Of a stretch of DNA of 64,000 nucleotides, positions 33,601-47,754 are shown one piece after another. A program made the position numbers and the translations under genes. The DNA comes from Talinum fruticosum (taxonomy: Eukaryota; Streptophyta; Magnoliopsida; Caryophyllales; Talinaceae), in the NCBI GenBank assembly GCA_021018815.1, contig JAITYX010000032.1, positions 3,224,001-3,288,000 of the forward strand. Direction: 5' to 3'. The notes below the pieces were generated by a model, which did no database searches, was not told the DNA's origin, and was given only the letters and a program-made list of their open reading frames with translations. Each line of letters starts with the position of its first letter. Position 1 is the stretch's first letter.

Positions 33601-36600
33601 CCTAGTCATGAATTGTAGTTTTCTGAGCCAGGAGATTGAACAGTTCACAAAACATCTGGCAAATCTTGGAGTTTGATTCTTCAGTTTCGTCATTAAATTC
33701 TCAAAAACAAATAGATTTAATGTAGTCCAATTATGAGGAGGTTGGACTTGGTGGTAGCATCCCACTAGGCTGAATTCAGATACAAGAATGGTGGTGAATA
33801 TCAGCATGCTGGATTCTAAGAGACACAAGTATTAGTGTCAAACTGTTGGAAGGCACCATTTTCACTATGTAAACATGAAGCAACACTTAAGAAATAAGCC
33901 AGTATCCCCTAACAAGCCAATATCTCCCACTACGACCACATTCAGATTAAAAAATAAATAAATTTACCTTCCTGATAGCCTGCATAGCTTCTGCCTCCAA
34001 TTTTTTCCGCTTTGAAAATTCCACAAATGCCCTATTCTTTAATTCTTCAGAATCCGCTTTTGCCTCTAAAAGCTGACGACATAGCTTCTCTTCCTCCAAT
34101 TTGTTATCAGAATCAGAAGAAATCCTCTCGCCAGATGTAATAGAGGCAGGATCGTTGCTGGTTGAACTCCGAGCATAGCCATTGTCATCTAAGTCCACTG
34201 AACTGCGGGTAGTATGAAGCAGTAGCCAATCTTCTTCGGTGTGTTCATTCTTAACAACTTCTATGCTGCCAGAAGACTGCATGCTTAATCGAGAAGAATT
34301 AGAACGAAGATGATCTGGGTTGTATAGGCATTCAGTCCTGTTGTACCGGAGTGATTTTGACCTTGACCTCCTTGCTGTCAACTTGTCTGCATTAAAATTT
34401 GTATCGGTAACAACCTCCCCAATGGCTTCTCTTGTCCACACATGTCTCCCCTTACAGATAAACCATATCTCACAAAATGCAGGAGCATTTTTGACAGCAT
34501 AATTTGCTTTGCTAGAACCCCTTTTCACCTTCATGCAACTGCACCATATCATTTGAATTGTAAGTAGACATACTAATTTCAAAATACTAAATGAATGAAA
34601 GCACACAAGCTTCCCAACCCCTCTCCTCCACCCTGGCCACCAATAAAAAGAAAAGGAGGAGCGGGGAAGGGGGGACGGAAACAGACCACAACATGGGTTG
34701 GTTGTCACTGGAACATTACATAATTCTCATGCTTTCACTGAGAGAGGTTGGTAGACATAGCACTTACGTATCAGGAACAGACCCCATAACGAGCATCTGG
34801 ATCCCATGTTTAACAACCAAATCTACAAGGCCTTTCTGAACTTGTTCAGCTTCAGTGATAAAGATACCCACTTCTACCTGCAGTATTAATTAACTAAAAT
34901 AAGATTGTGCCAATGCATGATTAAAAAAATTGATGAGGTTAAAAGAACTGGTGTTTCTCCATTTATAAGCACCATCAAACCAATGTATAGATAAAACTTG
35001 AAAAGAGTTGATACAGATGGGAAAAGACAAAGAGCAAATAAACCAAATAGTCTACTCTACGGCCACAAAAAGCAGCCTTGGGTGGTGGTGGGGTGGAGAC
35101 ATGAATTGTATAAATCATATTGTAACAAAAACAGCAGCTGGAATGAAGTTTGACTAAATCAAGACTAAAGTCTGAAGCGAATCAATTTTCAAGCCTGGTT
35201 TTTGCTGGTTCTGGTAAAACTTATAGAATGATTTTATCAGAAACACATAAACAAATTATCAGAACACCAAAGCCATCATAATAAATTAAAAGATAGGGCT
35301 CCTCATCTGGTTAATGCATTTTATCACAACCAGCATTCAAAAGCCTTATTTCTACCTCTTCCTGACCTCAAATCTCCCAACTCAAGCCCCACACCATAGA
35401 AATAACTGTCTAAGATACAAGGCATACATACATGAAAATAGAACCAACCTTTGCTTTAAAGCAAATGTTGAAGTATGTACGGAGGCATTTCTTCATCTTT
35501 TCTTTCTCTTCCCTTCTGTAAGCAGAAACAACTTCTCCATTTGCTTGAGTTGCAGGCAGCTTCCCCACTGCATTGTGAAAAAAGCATTTTAATCGACAAT
35601 TCAACATAACTGCATAGTTGTCCATGTTGAATCACACTCTTTACATGAACAGGTGATTACTAAAGAGATCGATCTAGATACTCATTCTGTCACCCTAGTG
35701 GGAAAGGGGTGGTGGAGAAAGGGAAGGGGAATGAAGATGACAACCAACATGCCCCTGCTTAGATTCCAATAAAAATGGGCTGGAAAATCATACAAGAAAG
35801 CAAAGCCAAACAAAAGCAGAAAAATAATTTGCAAACATGCATGAGATGTCATCCTTGACAATTTTTGCATTTATAGTCTGCAAAAACTAATAAAAGTTGA
35901 CTAACATTAATACAATAGTCAATTATATAAACATCAATGATGAAGCCAGTCTCAAAACTCCCCCCAAAAAAAATAATTTGCACAACAATTTCCTTCTCTC
36001 ATGATCATCAAGGTTCGAAATTAATCTCAAGGTTCAGATACTGGCAAATGAAAACAAGTGAATTCCTGGTATCATATAGGGAAATCATATCATATATCTA
36101 CATAAAACAATCCCTAAGGTAAATTGCGTGATCAATAGAATTTCGTTGGAAGCATCACATAATCAGACTATGTTGTGTTCAGCATATGCTTTTCTCAGTC
36201 GGATATAAATCAAAGAACAAAATTATTATTCAAAAATAAGCTAATGCCTTTTGCAATCTAATCAAGCCAAAACCTATTAAGGTCCCTAAATTAGAAAAGG
36301 CTGTAAGAAATTTTCTGAAACTACAATTCGAAAAACAGGAACAAGCAAGCGAAGTAAATTGGTTAAATCCAGAATTTGGCGGAATTTCAGCACAAAATAG
36401 AGAAGGTTCAATGATTCAACTACAGCAAAAAGTTAAGAAAAATTCCAGAGGAAAGAAGGAGAGAGATTACAGAGAGTAGGGATGAAAGGAGAGGGCTGAT
36501 GGACATGAACAAGGAAAACTTCGGAGTTCCGGAAATTGCGAAGCGTCCATTGGAGCAAAGCGACGGTCTTGTCCTCCGACTTACCAACCGCCACATACAC

Positions 36601-36774
36601 TTTCTCTCTCCTCCCTCCTCCTCCTCCTCCTCCCCCTCCCCCTTCTCTTTCCGCTACGTCCGCCATTCTCGAGTTCAACTCGGCGTCGGAGCCCGACGTC
36701 GTGGAGGAGGAGGTTGACCGGGAGTAGCGGTCAACGGTCCGTCCAGAATGGTGTAAAGGAGCTACGAGCTTCAT
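30675..36774 (-). CDS. U-box protein with USP-like, coiled-coil and kinase domains (PUB32/33 class), two frameshifts
   Basis: Exons: 36774-36471, 35567-35449, 34877-34768, 34538-33968, 33193-32643, 32240-31518 and 30856-30675. Domain order: USP-like nucleotide-binding domain (KVYVAVGKSEDKTVALLQW, MLVMGSVPD), linker, coiled coil (ESAYKYEAKVRKEAEDALR), kinase domain, and C-terminal U-box (EIMCDPQVAADGFTYEGEAI). This is the plant U-box/receptor-like-cytoplasmic-kinase architecture; the U-box gives E3 ligase activity. Two frame breaks occur. Exon 5 is 551 nt although both its junctions are phase 0; the frame changes at an A5 run (32939-32943) just after LRQEK. In the U-box the frame stops at 30758, while the next frame continues SPMTNLRLDHLHLTPNHSLR to a stop at 30675. 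Adding one base at each site makes the total divisible by three (about 853 aa). The first Met is taken as MKLVAP (36774); upstream in-frame sequence has no ATG. The kinase lacks the usual VAIK Lys (VSIQ) and has Val for the first glycine-loop Gly; HGDLKPEN and DFG are kept. Confidence 0.88.
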
Positions 36775-37257
36775 CTCTCCGCATGAATCACCAGGATTGC
36801 CGGAAAATTCGCCGGTATTAAATCCGCCCGCTTTGTTTGATCGGGGAGGGAGTTTTGGACTGGAGAGGCGGGGAGGACGAATCTTCTCTGTGCTTAAACG
36901 AGTGAATGACAAAGAAGGAAAATTATTGGGGGATTTGTTTAAACTCTGTTTAATTAACAGTCACTTTCTTGACTTTAGTTACCCAATCAAATTCTACAAA
37001 TTATAAAAAAAATACATAGTCTTGTAGTAATTTAGGGAGAAATAAATATTCTTTCCTTGTTTTTTAATGAAAGGGAAGTTTCTCAAATAATAGGATTGAA
37101 GGGTCGTTTGAATTAGCGATTATAATGGCTAACCGTTAATAACCGCTCATAAACGCTCATAATTGCTTATAACAACTCATAACAATTCATAACAGTTAGT
37201 TATAAAGTTATAATCGTAATAACAGATTACCAATATAACAGCTTAATCATAAACTCA

Positions 37258-37297
<40 letters not shown>

Positions 37298-38440
37298 TTC
37301 ATTATTATTATTATTATTATCAATACTTAATAATAATAATAATAATATGATTATTATTATTGTCATTATTATTAAAAAGTTAATTATTAATATTATTATT
37401 ACTATTATAACCGCTCATAACCGCTATAGCAGCTTATAACCCGCTATACAACTCATACATGCTTATAATCGCTAATTATAACAGTTCAAAATATTCTCAT
37501 GTCCATATCTGTCATTTTATAATGATTAGCTAATGAAACCAATTTACCAAACATAAATTTATCAATCGGTTAGGTAAACAGTTATACTTTAACAACTAGA
37601 TTCTAACATATATTTACTTATGGAAACAATTATCCACTGATCAAACCACCCATAAGAATTTCGATAAATGGGGAACAAATACTACACCTCTCTCGCTGTG
37701 TTTGCAATAACACATGTATGTGTATGGTTATGGCTGCATGTGGTAGCCAAAGGTCAAAAAATATTGGCCTCATTATCAACGAGAATGCCATTTGAGTGCC
37801 CCTTTTGACCAATTAACCCCAACTTTTCCCTCTTATTATGACATTTGAACAACCCCTCAACAAATTTTGATCCTATTCCAATTATCCCGTGGATATTCTT
37901 CTCCTTCTCGGTGCTTGCTCTTCATACACACAAACGTCGCTTCTATTTGTCTTCATTGTATATGCAGAGTTGACATTGATATTCCATGTGAAAGCGTTGG
38001 CAGGCATCAGAGTGTGACCAAAATGTACCAATCAGCATAGCATAATCTCAATATTTGAAATCTTGAAAGCTAGTACAAGGCAAGTTCCACACTTTCCAAT
38101 CTTTTACATGGAATAAAGAATCAAAAATTGATAATTGTAGAACATCTGAATTGTCTCTGGTATATCACAACATCACATATTAAGACCAATTATCGCGGTA
38201 ACAAGTATTAGACTAACAAAACAAAAAGGTAAAAAATAATGAACGAATTCTATCCCCGTTTTTTTCCCAACTTTGAAAACACTTTCCCTCTCCCAGTATT
38301 GAAAAGCCAAAGTTTTGACAAGAATGACAGTATAATTCGAAAAGAGAACTCAATCATAAAAGAATTCAGTAATGCTGCATTTTCTTTGCCCAAGTGGGAA
38401 GATTATTCTTCTTCCACATTTTTCATCCTGTGAAAATATC
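36775..38440. other. Spacer between the U-box gene and actin
   Basis: The first 150 bp is 5' UTR/promoter of the U-box gene. The rest holds the MITE candidate listed separately and, near 38240-38440, likely actin 3' UTR. Confidence 0.5.
37097..37551. mobile_element. Possible MITE with internal (TTA)n expansion
   Basis: The left edge GTCGTTTGAATTAGCGATTATAATGG and the region near 37515-37551, read in complement (GTTTGGTAAATTGG...ATTAGCTAATCATTATAA), are similar inverted sequences; repeated AACCGCTCATAA motifs lie inside. An ATT/TTA run spans about 37258-37330. Neither exact ends nor a target-site duplication could be fixed. Confidence 0.35.
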
Positions 38441-40262
<1,822 letters not shown>

Positions 40263-41420
40263 CTTCTATGACTGGAGCACAAAATTTAAAACATGAAAAA
40301 GATAGAGGAAAGGATGAGCGAAACTAGGCAAGGCAAGGCAACCCAACAAATATATATTCAGTCGCATCATTTAATTAAAGAGGTTCACAGAATCACTACA
40401 GCCGATCCCATCCCACCACTATGCAGGGACTTAAATGTGATGGTTTAGATCTAAGCTAGCTAATGAAGACTATTACATGAGATCGATGTATGTATGATCA
40501 AACTAAAAACTAGGTAACCCGCAGGACCAATCCCACCGCATAACACACCCTAACAGACAAGGACATTCAAAAGGAACGCCAAGATACAGCTCGAGAATTC
40601 CATCAAATTTTAACATTTTCACATTTTCGGCTTTTTACTGTTTCACTCCGATCATAACGAATGTTACGTTATGGTATATTACAGTATAGCCAGGTACATT
40701 GTTAGGATTAATGGAACAGAGCCGCAAATACATTCATTCAAGAAATTAATGAAACTATTGCAACATGAATCATTACAAGATGGATCAAAGAAGAAGATCA
40801 GCAGTCAATATCGTCTGTTCATTCCAGGATCAGCTCCACATTATTCATTTCCTCATGTGAATAAGAAGTAAAAGCACCGGCACAAGCTCTAAACAACACA
40901 AAGGACATTGATAGACCTAACCAAAGAACAGACACGACGATCAAATCGCAAAATCACGACAAATTTGGACAATGCCGAAATCCTGACGACATTCTCTAAG
41001 CAATACGATTAATTACAAACACATTATCAGGAAAACCACCAAACTAAGCCAATTCCTTGTGTTCCGATGATCGACTAATCACGATAACATTGAAATTGCA
41101 CCGGATTGGAACAATGATCAAGATAATATTCAATGTCTATTGAAATGCATAATTACACAGATCGATCAAGAAGAAATGGCGATGATCATCGACGAAGAAC
41201 AGCAAGAGTCTCACATTTACGATTAAGAGATGGATGATTCCGACGAATGAATGTAACGAGAGATAAGGAATTACCTTTTAGCTAATGAAGGGAGGTGGGA
41301 AGAGGAGAGTGGAAATGCGCTTATGTTGTCTGTTTGAAACAAAAAGAAAGGAAGTTAAATGAAAGGAAGGAGAGAGCAAGAGAGGGTGGTGAAATGATAG
41401 AAATAGGGAGGAGTCTGAGT
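40263..41420 (-). other. Actin leader intron and 5' UTR
   Basis: The acceptor CTCCAG sits about 10 bp upstream of the actin ATG, and the donor AAAAG|GTAATTCC is at 41274. The leader exon lies to the right (from 41275). Plant actin leader introns usually enhance expression; that role is inferred here. No ORF in the intron is a gene. Confidence 0.75.
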
Positions 41421-43276
41421 AGTCTTTGGAAATCGATCATGGCCGTCCACCTCTTTCCCATGTTTTTCTTTCTTTCCCTTTTTTTCTTTTTTTTTTTTTT
41501 TTTGGGAAGAAAACACTGATTTTTTCGGTTTTTTGATGGCTTCCAGAAAAGGCGGGCGACGCGTGGCCTGGCTGAATGCTGAGCTAGTCTTCCTCCTCCC
41601 GCCTTCACTCTGTCCCTCCCTCCTGCACGTTCTATCTCTCTCTCTCTCTCTCCATGGGTGGGGTGGGTGGCAATTATGGGCCAACGAATTCCATATCCAA
41701 GCCCACTCCCCGGATAATTTGGGCTGTCTTTGATTTGGGCTTAGTAACCTCCTCTTCTGGCGGAAACTAATAATAGGATCAAATAAGCCCAAATTTTTTA
41801 ATTAAGCTCGATGAATAGTTTTGGGCTAATTCACTTGAAAAAATCAATTCTTATACCGAACACTTGAGAGGACACAATATTCTAATATGGAAGATTAAGA
41901 ACATGTAAGTGTATACGTGCCTTGAGTATCACTCACTAGCACAATATAATCTATTGTGTTACACATTCATTCTTCAGACATATAAACAACTATGCGTAAG
42001 CTAAATCGACTACTATTATTATTGAAATGTGATTAAAGCAGAAAGTTTATAATTCAATAAAGTAAAGAAGATATTAAGTCGCTAATCAATATTGGAGATG
42101 ATTGCAGTACAAGAAACATGATGGAAATAAATGGGGAACATAATCATTAATATGTGTATTCCTTCTGAAATTAAATGATAATTTTTTGAGCCCTCAATAA
42201 ATAAAATATATTAATTGTAACTTAAAGTATCATTTATCATCAATTATATATAATAAGCCAATATTACTTCAAAAGTTTTAAAATAGCAAGCATTTCTCCC
42301 CTCAAACAAATTGTTCACAAAACTAACTTTTTAATTATCATAATCAAATAAAATTTTGATTAACTTTTAATTTCAGCATAATTATAGATATTATAAATTG
42401 TTGAAAGCTTAAAAATAGGTTTATATTCTAATTAAATTTTATTTATATCTGTGACAAAATTAGCAAGGAACATTTTGAGGATAATAAGGAAAAGTACACT
42501 CACCTATGACAAGCGTAAGTTGAAAACATGAAAAAGCTACGAGGACGGTAGAAGAAAATAAGGAAAAGATGAGGGAGCAAGGTGGCAAATAGTTGGGCAC
42601 TCCCTTCCTTCCTTTATGATGGTGAAATCCAAGCAATCCATTTGGGTCCCTCCCACTTTCCATATTTTATTTTTTGTTGGGGGTACTGTGTTTGTCAAAC
42701 TATCGTCTCGCGAGAAGAATAATTACATTGTGTTTTTTTGACGAGAAATAGTTAAATTAATTAATCTTCTGGAGTACTTTAAACTAAGGGAGGGTTACCC
42801 ACTCTAATTTGCGCGGGAATCCGAGGCTTAGGCTTACTATTCAGTCATGCCATGCGTTTTTTGCGTTCCTTTTGACAATTCACCCTCCCCTCCCTACTCC
42901 CTCTACCTCTATACTCTTTTTATGTATGTAATGGATTATTTTGAGAAATATGTGTATTTATATGAAATATCGTACATATATATCGAGACACGATTTAGTC
43001 GATTTTTGATTAATCCCTTGACAAATTAGGTTAAGTTAGATATTAAGTTATAAGTTATTGACTTGTCTTGGCCGATATTAGAGTGAGGTGTTAAAATTTT
43101 AGATAACTTACCTAATTATTGAAATGTGATTAGCGCAGTTAATATAGCTTAGCTAAATAGACTACATATGGTTTAGAATAATTTGATCCCTAATATGTAA
43201 TATTATATCCCATTGTGATCTGATATACTATTCGCTCCATAAAAGAACCAAAAGAAGAAGATGAGGATCAATTAAT

Positions 43277-43365
<89 letters not shown>

Positions 43366-44740
43366 TGCTAGCAAGGTGTGATTATACATCCCAAGCTAAT
43401 TAACTGTAGAAAATAAAAATACTGTCTAATAAGACAATCTAGACAACACAACAATAGTTGGCCCCTTTTGTCATTTATCATAATCGTGTAGTTTTTAGGG
43501 ATTTAAAACTTTAAACCAACCGCCAATCTCCTCCTCCAAAAGAAAAATGATAATTCTAATCAAGCTTCATTATAATATTCAAAATTTTCATATAAAACTG
43601 TTCTATATTAGAGTCATTGTGAGATACACCTTATTAGATGTGACTTTTTAAAAGTTTTAATACGACAAATAAATTATACTACACCGACTTTTTAATTCGA
43701 GAATGACTAATAATTCATTACGAGATGTATTTTAATATTAGTTATCCTTTATATATTTAAAATCGCCATAAACCGGTGTCACACAAGATATATAATATAT
43801 TTAGTTTGACTGGAGCCTCCACGAATTAAGTGAGTAATTACTGGTGAGCGGAAAACAATGAAACAAAAAATGAGGAAAAATATGAAAGGAGAAGGTAATG
43901 ATAGTGGTGAGGGTGGAATTGTCACGCAATGTCAAGATGTCATGTTATGGGCGAGCAGTCTTATAATAGCCTTAGCTTCAACCCCAACCAATCGATATCT
44001 TAGCTCATGATCCACCTCAAATGGAAAACTATCCTTTTCCTTTTTTTTTTTTTCCACTCTCTCTCTCTCTCTCATAAGTTAAGGAAGCAATTATACGCCG
44101 CAGACTCAGCTTATAATTCAATCTTACCCTCCAAACCGAAAGGCGCAGGGGAATCTTTTATCCACTAGGGGACTATGACTACTTCTACGCTATACGCCTC
44201 CATAGGATTTGTACAGCGGTAAAAATTACACCATTAGTATAAGATAATTATATTTAAAATTTTATTTTATTATATATATTACATCTTTAGGCTGAACAAT
44301 ACAAAAATTTACCATGTTCATAAATAGTAGTAATAAAATAGTCATAAAGTGTGAAATTTGAAGGGATTTCAATATTTTTAAATTTTTTTTTTTAAAAAGA
44401 AGAATCTGATGATGTAGTAAGTGGGGTTTTGGCGGTTAATTTCACTGTAGCTAAGCACGTGCATTGATGCCTCAAAGTGCGTAGATTGCAAGGGACGCCC
44501 CCGATAAAAAGCGATTGCGACTTCTCCTACTCTCTTCATATTCTCTCTCTCTCTGGAAATTAGATGGAAAACCTGGAGAGTGAATGAGTGATACATATTG
44601 AGGAGGTGGTACTGGCACTGGTTCATCATCGATGTTCTCTGCATCGGATCCTTCGCCAAAGTGGTTAACATTAATTACCAAATCCCTTTCTTCATTATTC
44701 CTCCTCCACTACCACCCCTTAATTTAATCTCCCTTCCCCT
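41421..44740. other. Actin promoter side and intergenic region
   Basis: Contains poly-T (about 41479-41503), a (CT)n tract at 41636-41651, and AT-rich DNA. No conserved gene recognised; short ORFs have no domain. A (CT)n tract is at about 44057-44074. Confidence 0.5.
43276..43362. repeat. (AC)n(AT)n compound microsatellite
   Basis: About 15 bp of AC repeats run directly into about 72 bp of AT repeats. Confidence 0.95.
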
Positions 44741-44746
44741 CATATA
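44741..44746 (+). promoter_or_regulatory. Probable TATA box of the SMR gene
   Basis: TATATA in CATATATACTC lies 96 bp upstream of the ATG at 44837 and is followed by a CT-rich leader (TCTTTCCTCTCTCTTC). Confidence 0.5.
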
Positions 44747-44836
44747 TACTCACTCCTTTCACCTGCTCTTCGATTCTTTCCTCTCTCTTCTTCAATTCTC
44801 CCTAGCTTTCTCTCTCCTCAATCCACCAACGCCGCC

Positions 44837-45436
44837 ATGGGTGCCGAGGGTAACAAGAATTTAGGAAATTCAGATAATGCCGATATCACCATTCTGCCCT
44901 CTCTCAGAGATCTCATCAAAGGATCATCAGGGCAACAACAACTACTACCAGATCATCATCTTCTTCTTCAAGATCCAATAAAAGAAGAAGAGGAACATGA
45001 CGATCATGATGAGAACATAGCCATCAACATCCCACGCATTAGTTTACAGCCAATCAAAATCAAGGTCGAGCCTTTACCCTCAGCCAATGATCATCATAAT
45101 CACCATCAGGGGGACGATCAAGATCGAGAGGGGCCAAAGACACCAACAGGAGAGCAACACAGGATCCCGGTGAACGTGGCATGCCCTCCTGCGCCAAAGA
45201 AGCAAAGGAGGCCCCTAAAACGACGGCGTACGCTGCTACAGAACGACGGCAATTATGTTCAGAGGCCAATGAGGTTGGTTGAGCTGTCCCATGAGGAGGT
45301 AGAATCGTTGTTTCCACGGCGGTCTAACTCGGGTAGTAGCAGCAGAGACATTAACGATCATCATAATCATCATCGTCCTGGAAATATCAAGAAAGTCAAC
45401 AAGGCTAATTTCACCTCCCTAATGTCTTTCAGATAG
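44837..45436 (+). CDS. SIAMESE-RELATED (SMR) cyclin-dependent kinase inhibitor
   Basis: An intronless 199-aa frame with a strong start context (GCCGCCATGG). The signature SIM/SMR motif spans residues about 98-127: GPKTPTGEQHRIPVNVACPP then APKKQRRPLKRR. A second conserved motif, MRLVELSHEEVESLF (about 144-158), corresponds to the C-terminal cyclin/CDK-contacting region (EIIVNKDEIERFF in Arabidopsis SIM, from memory). N-terminal parts are His/Gln/Asp/Glu-rich with ILPSLRDLI near residue 16 and PRISLQPIKIKVEPL near 70, like the 'PIKIR' stretch of SIM. SMR proteins bind CDK-cyclin complexes, block mitosis and promote endoreduplication; several are induced by stress. At 199 aa it is longer than most SMRs (about 80-130 aa), mainly through low-complexity insertions. 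Which SMR it is cannot be decided. A decayed paralogue is at 4.4-4.9 kb. Confidence 0.9.
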   Translation: MGAEGNKNLGNSDNADITILPSLRDLIKGSSGQQQLLPDHHLLLQDPIKEEEEHDDHDENIAINIPRISLQPIKIKVEPLPSANDHHNHHQGDDQDREGPKTPTGEQHRIPVNVACPPAPKKQRRPLKRRRTLLQNDGNYVQRPMRLVELSHEEVESLFPRRSNSGSSSRDINDHHNHHRPGNIKKVNKANFTSLMSFR

Positions 45437-47322
45437 ATCAAACAAAACACAGCTCGGCCCCTACCTTCTTTCTTACTTTCTTTTTTTGTCAAGTTTATTC
45501 CACTCTTTTTTGCCAGTAACTAATTAAGAACATGATTGTAGATCAATTCAGATCCATTGAAGATCAATATAATTTCTTTTACTTTTACTTTTTTCTTTGA
45601 ATCCACTAAAATTAGGGTTCGGGAATGATATGATGAAAACATTTGATATATGCTTCCAAAATAAGATTAGGTTTCTCTCTCAACTATACTGTCGCAATAA
45701 ATTATATTGTGATTCCGAGCTCATAGACACATACCCGACACGTGAATAGGTCTATGATATAAGCACTGGATAGAAGCCTCCCGAGCCCACCCGATAACAA
45801 TGAAGAGTAATTTTTTTAGATTTTTAGGACATGAATATTGGATACATTATATTGTTGGCAACAATGAATCCATATAGTACTGACAGTCCCTTTAGCCGCA
45901 ACCTAACTTGTAAAAATGGAAAAGCTCTGGTTGAATTTGGATTCTTGTAAATGGAGTTTTTATTTTTATTTTTTTACGGGAGAGAAAAAGTGGAAAGGGT
46001 TGATTGACTTTGAATATAGAATGCAGATGGAAAGGATGGATTGGATTGACATTCCCGAAAAGACACATACATACCCTTTGTTTGCTGCTTCTTTATTAAA
46101 ATCCTTCGGGATCATGCATTTCTGCAGAAACTTAGGGTTGGTAATTTCAAGGAGAGAAAAAGATTAATTGTTTTTTTTTTAAATAAAAAAATTGTATTGT
46201 AATGGTATTATTAGGTGAGAGTGTGGTGATTATCGTCCTTTTGCACGTGATCTAAGTCTTGGTTAATGGTCAATGGAGTATATTAATAGTAGTATTAGGG
46301 GTACGAATTAGGTCAATGAATAATGAACTGGTGTTGGGACCAAGAGAAGCACGCTATAGTTATCATCATTACCACTCTATTATTAACTTTCATTCATCCC
46401 CACACCATCTTTTTCTTTGTCATTCCCCATGAAATTCATCCATCATCCTTTATTAATATTTCATTCATGAATTATACTTTTCTAAACTTTTCTCCTTTGG
46501 GATGCACAATCACTCATTTTTTCTTAATTAATTACTATAATTATAATCCGTCTGTTTTCAAATATTTATCGCTTTAAGATGTCAAGAGACATTAAATTCA
46601 TGGTAAAATTTGTGTTAAAAGACTAAATTGGTAAACTAATCATTAATACGTCATTAAAATTATAAAGCAATAAGTATTGTGAAATGAACAAAATTAGTTA
46701 AAATTACACGTATTTTGAAATAAATAGCGTATTTGACAATACTTGACAAAATACCAAAAAAACACAAAATTTTATGATAAAATTTGTATTAAAAGATTAA
46801 GTTGTATGAAGGTTTCATTAGAAATGAAGTCAATGAAAAAGGGGAAGAAGTGATACAGCTTGTTAAACTAGTGATTAATATGCCATTAAAAATATAAAGT
46901 GATAGATATCATCAAACGAAAAAATTAATTACAGTCACGTGTATTGTGAAAAAGACGGTAAAATTTTCATCCTAACTGTGGGCAATGAGTCAAATATAAT
47001 GATACAAACTTACCCAATTAGTGCTAATTGCATCGGAGATCTATTAGATCTTAAATATGTAAAGTATGCCAGCTATATGTACCAATTAATGGAAATGGCA
47101 TCATAATAAGCTGGCCCTGTTTGTATTTGGTAAACAACATTTTCATGCCTGTCATCTTATAACAAATGGGGGAAAAAATACTCGTTTTCTCCTTTATTCA
47201 TACTCAATTTTAGGAAATATGTAAAAATAAACATTAAATGTATATACATTATTTAAAAGTGCGTGTATAGTCATTCCCACAAAATGGCAATGACGGTAAT
47301 TATGATAATTCCCGCAATCTTA
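45437..47322. other. SMR 3' UTR and intergenic region
   Basis: AT-rich sequence; ORFs at 45916-46577 have no recognisable domain. No gene seen. Confidence 0.5.
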
Positions 47323-47754
47323 GATCATGTTCGGCAAAATGAGTCGTTTGAGTAGCGGATATCTCGTTTGTGTAGCGGAGAGTCGTTTAGGTAGCCGATA
47401 ACCGTTAGATTTTAGTCGTTAACGGATAACCTGTTCAATTGAGCGGTTGAACAAATATGTTTGGTAAATTTAGCGATTGCGTTAGCTGATTATTATAAAT
47501 TGACGTAAAAGGATATAAATAATTTGTCAAATATAAATTAATGAAGGGATTTTTTTGTCAAAAAAATATGAAACGTTGCTTTCAAATGTGAAAAGATAAT
47601 ATTCTTATCTTTTCAAAAACAATACTTGAAACGATAAAAGTTAGTGCAAACGCTAGTTAAAACTACCTTACCGAACGCTAATATTTGGTTAATTAGTGTT
47701 TTGAGTTGGTCAAAACGCTAAAAGTTACTCCAAACGCTATTGCCGAACAGGGCC
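47323..47754. mobile_element. Tourist-like (PIF/Harbinger) MITE, 432 bp
   Basis: The left end GATCATGTTCGGCAA and the right end TTGCCGAACAGGGCC are inverted repeats (two mismatches), close to the Tourist terminus GGCCNTGTTCGG. The 3-bp direct repeat TTA flanks it (47320-47322 and 47755-47757), the target preference of Harbinger transposons. The interior has repeated GTCGTTTGNGTAGCGGA and AACGCTA motifs and no coding capacity. Confidence 0.8.

Noticed and set aside
36433..36912. Extended N terminus of the U-box protein from 36912
   Set aside because: The codon at 36912 is TTG and no in-frame ATG precedes it; the first ATG is at 36774.
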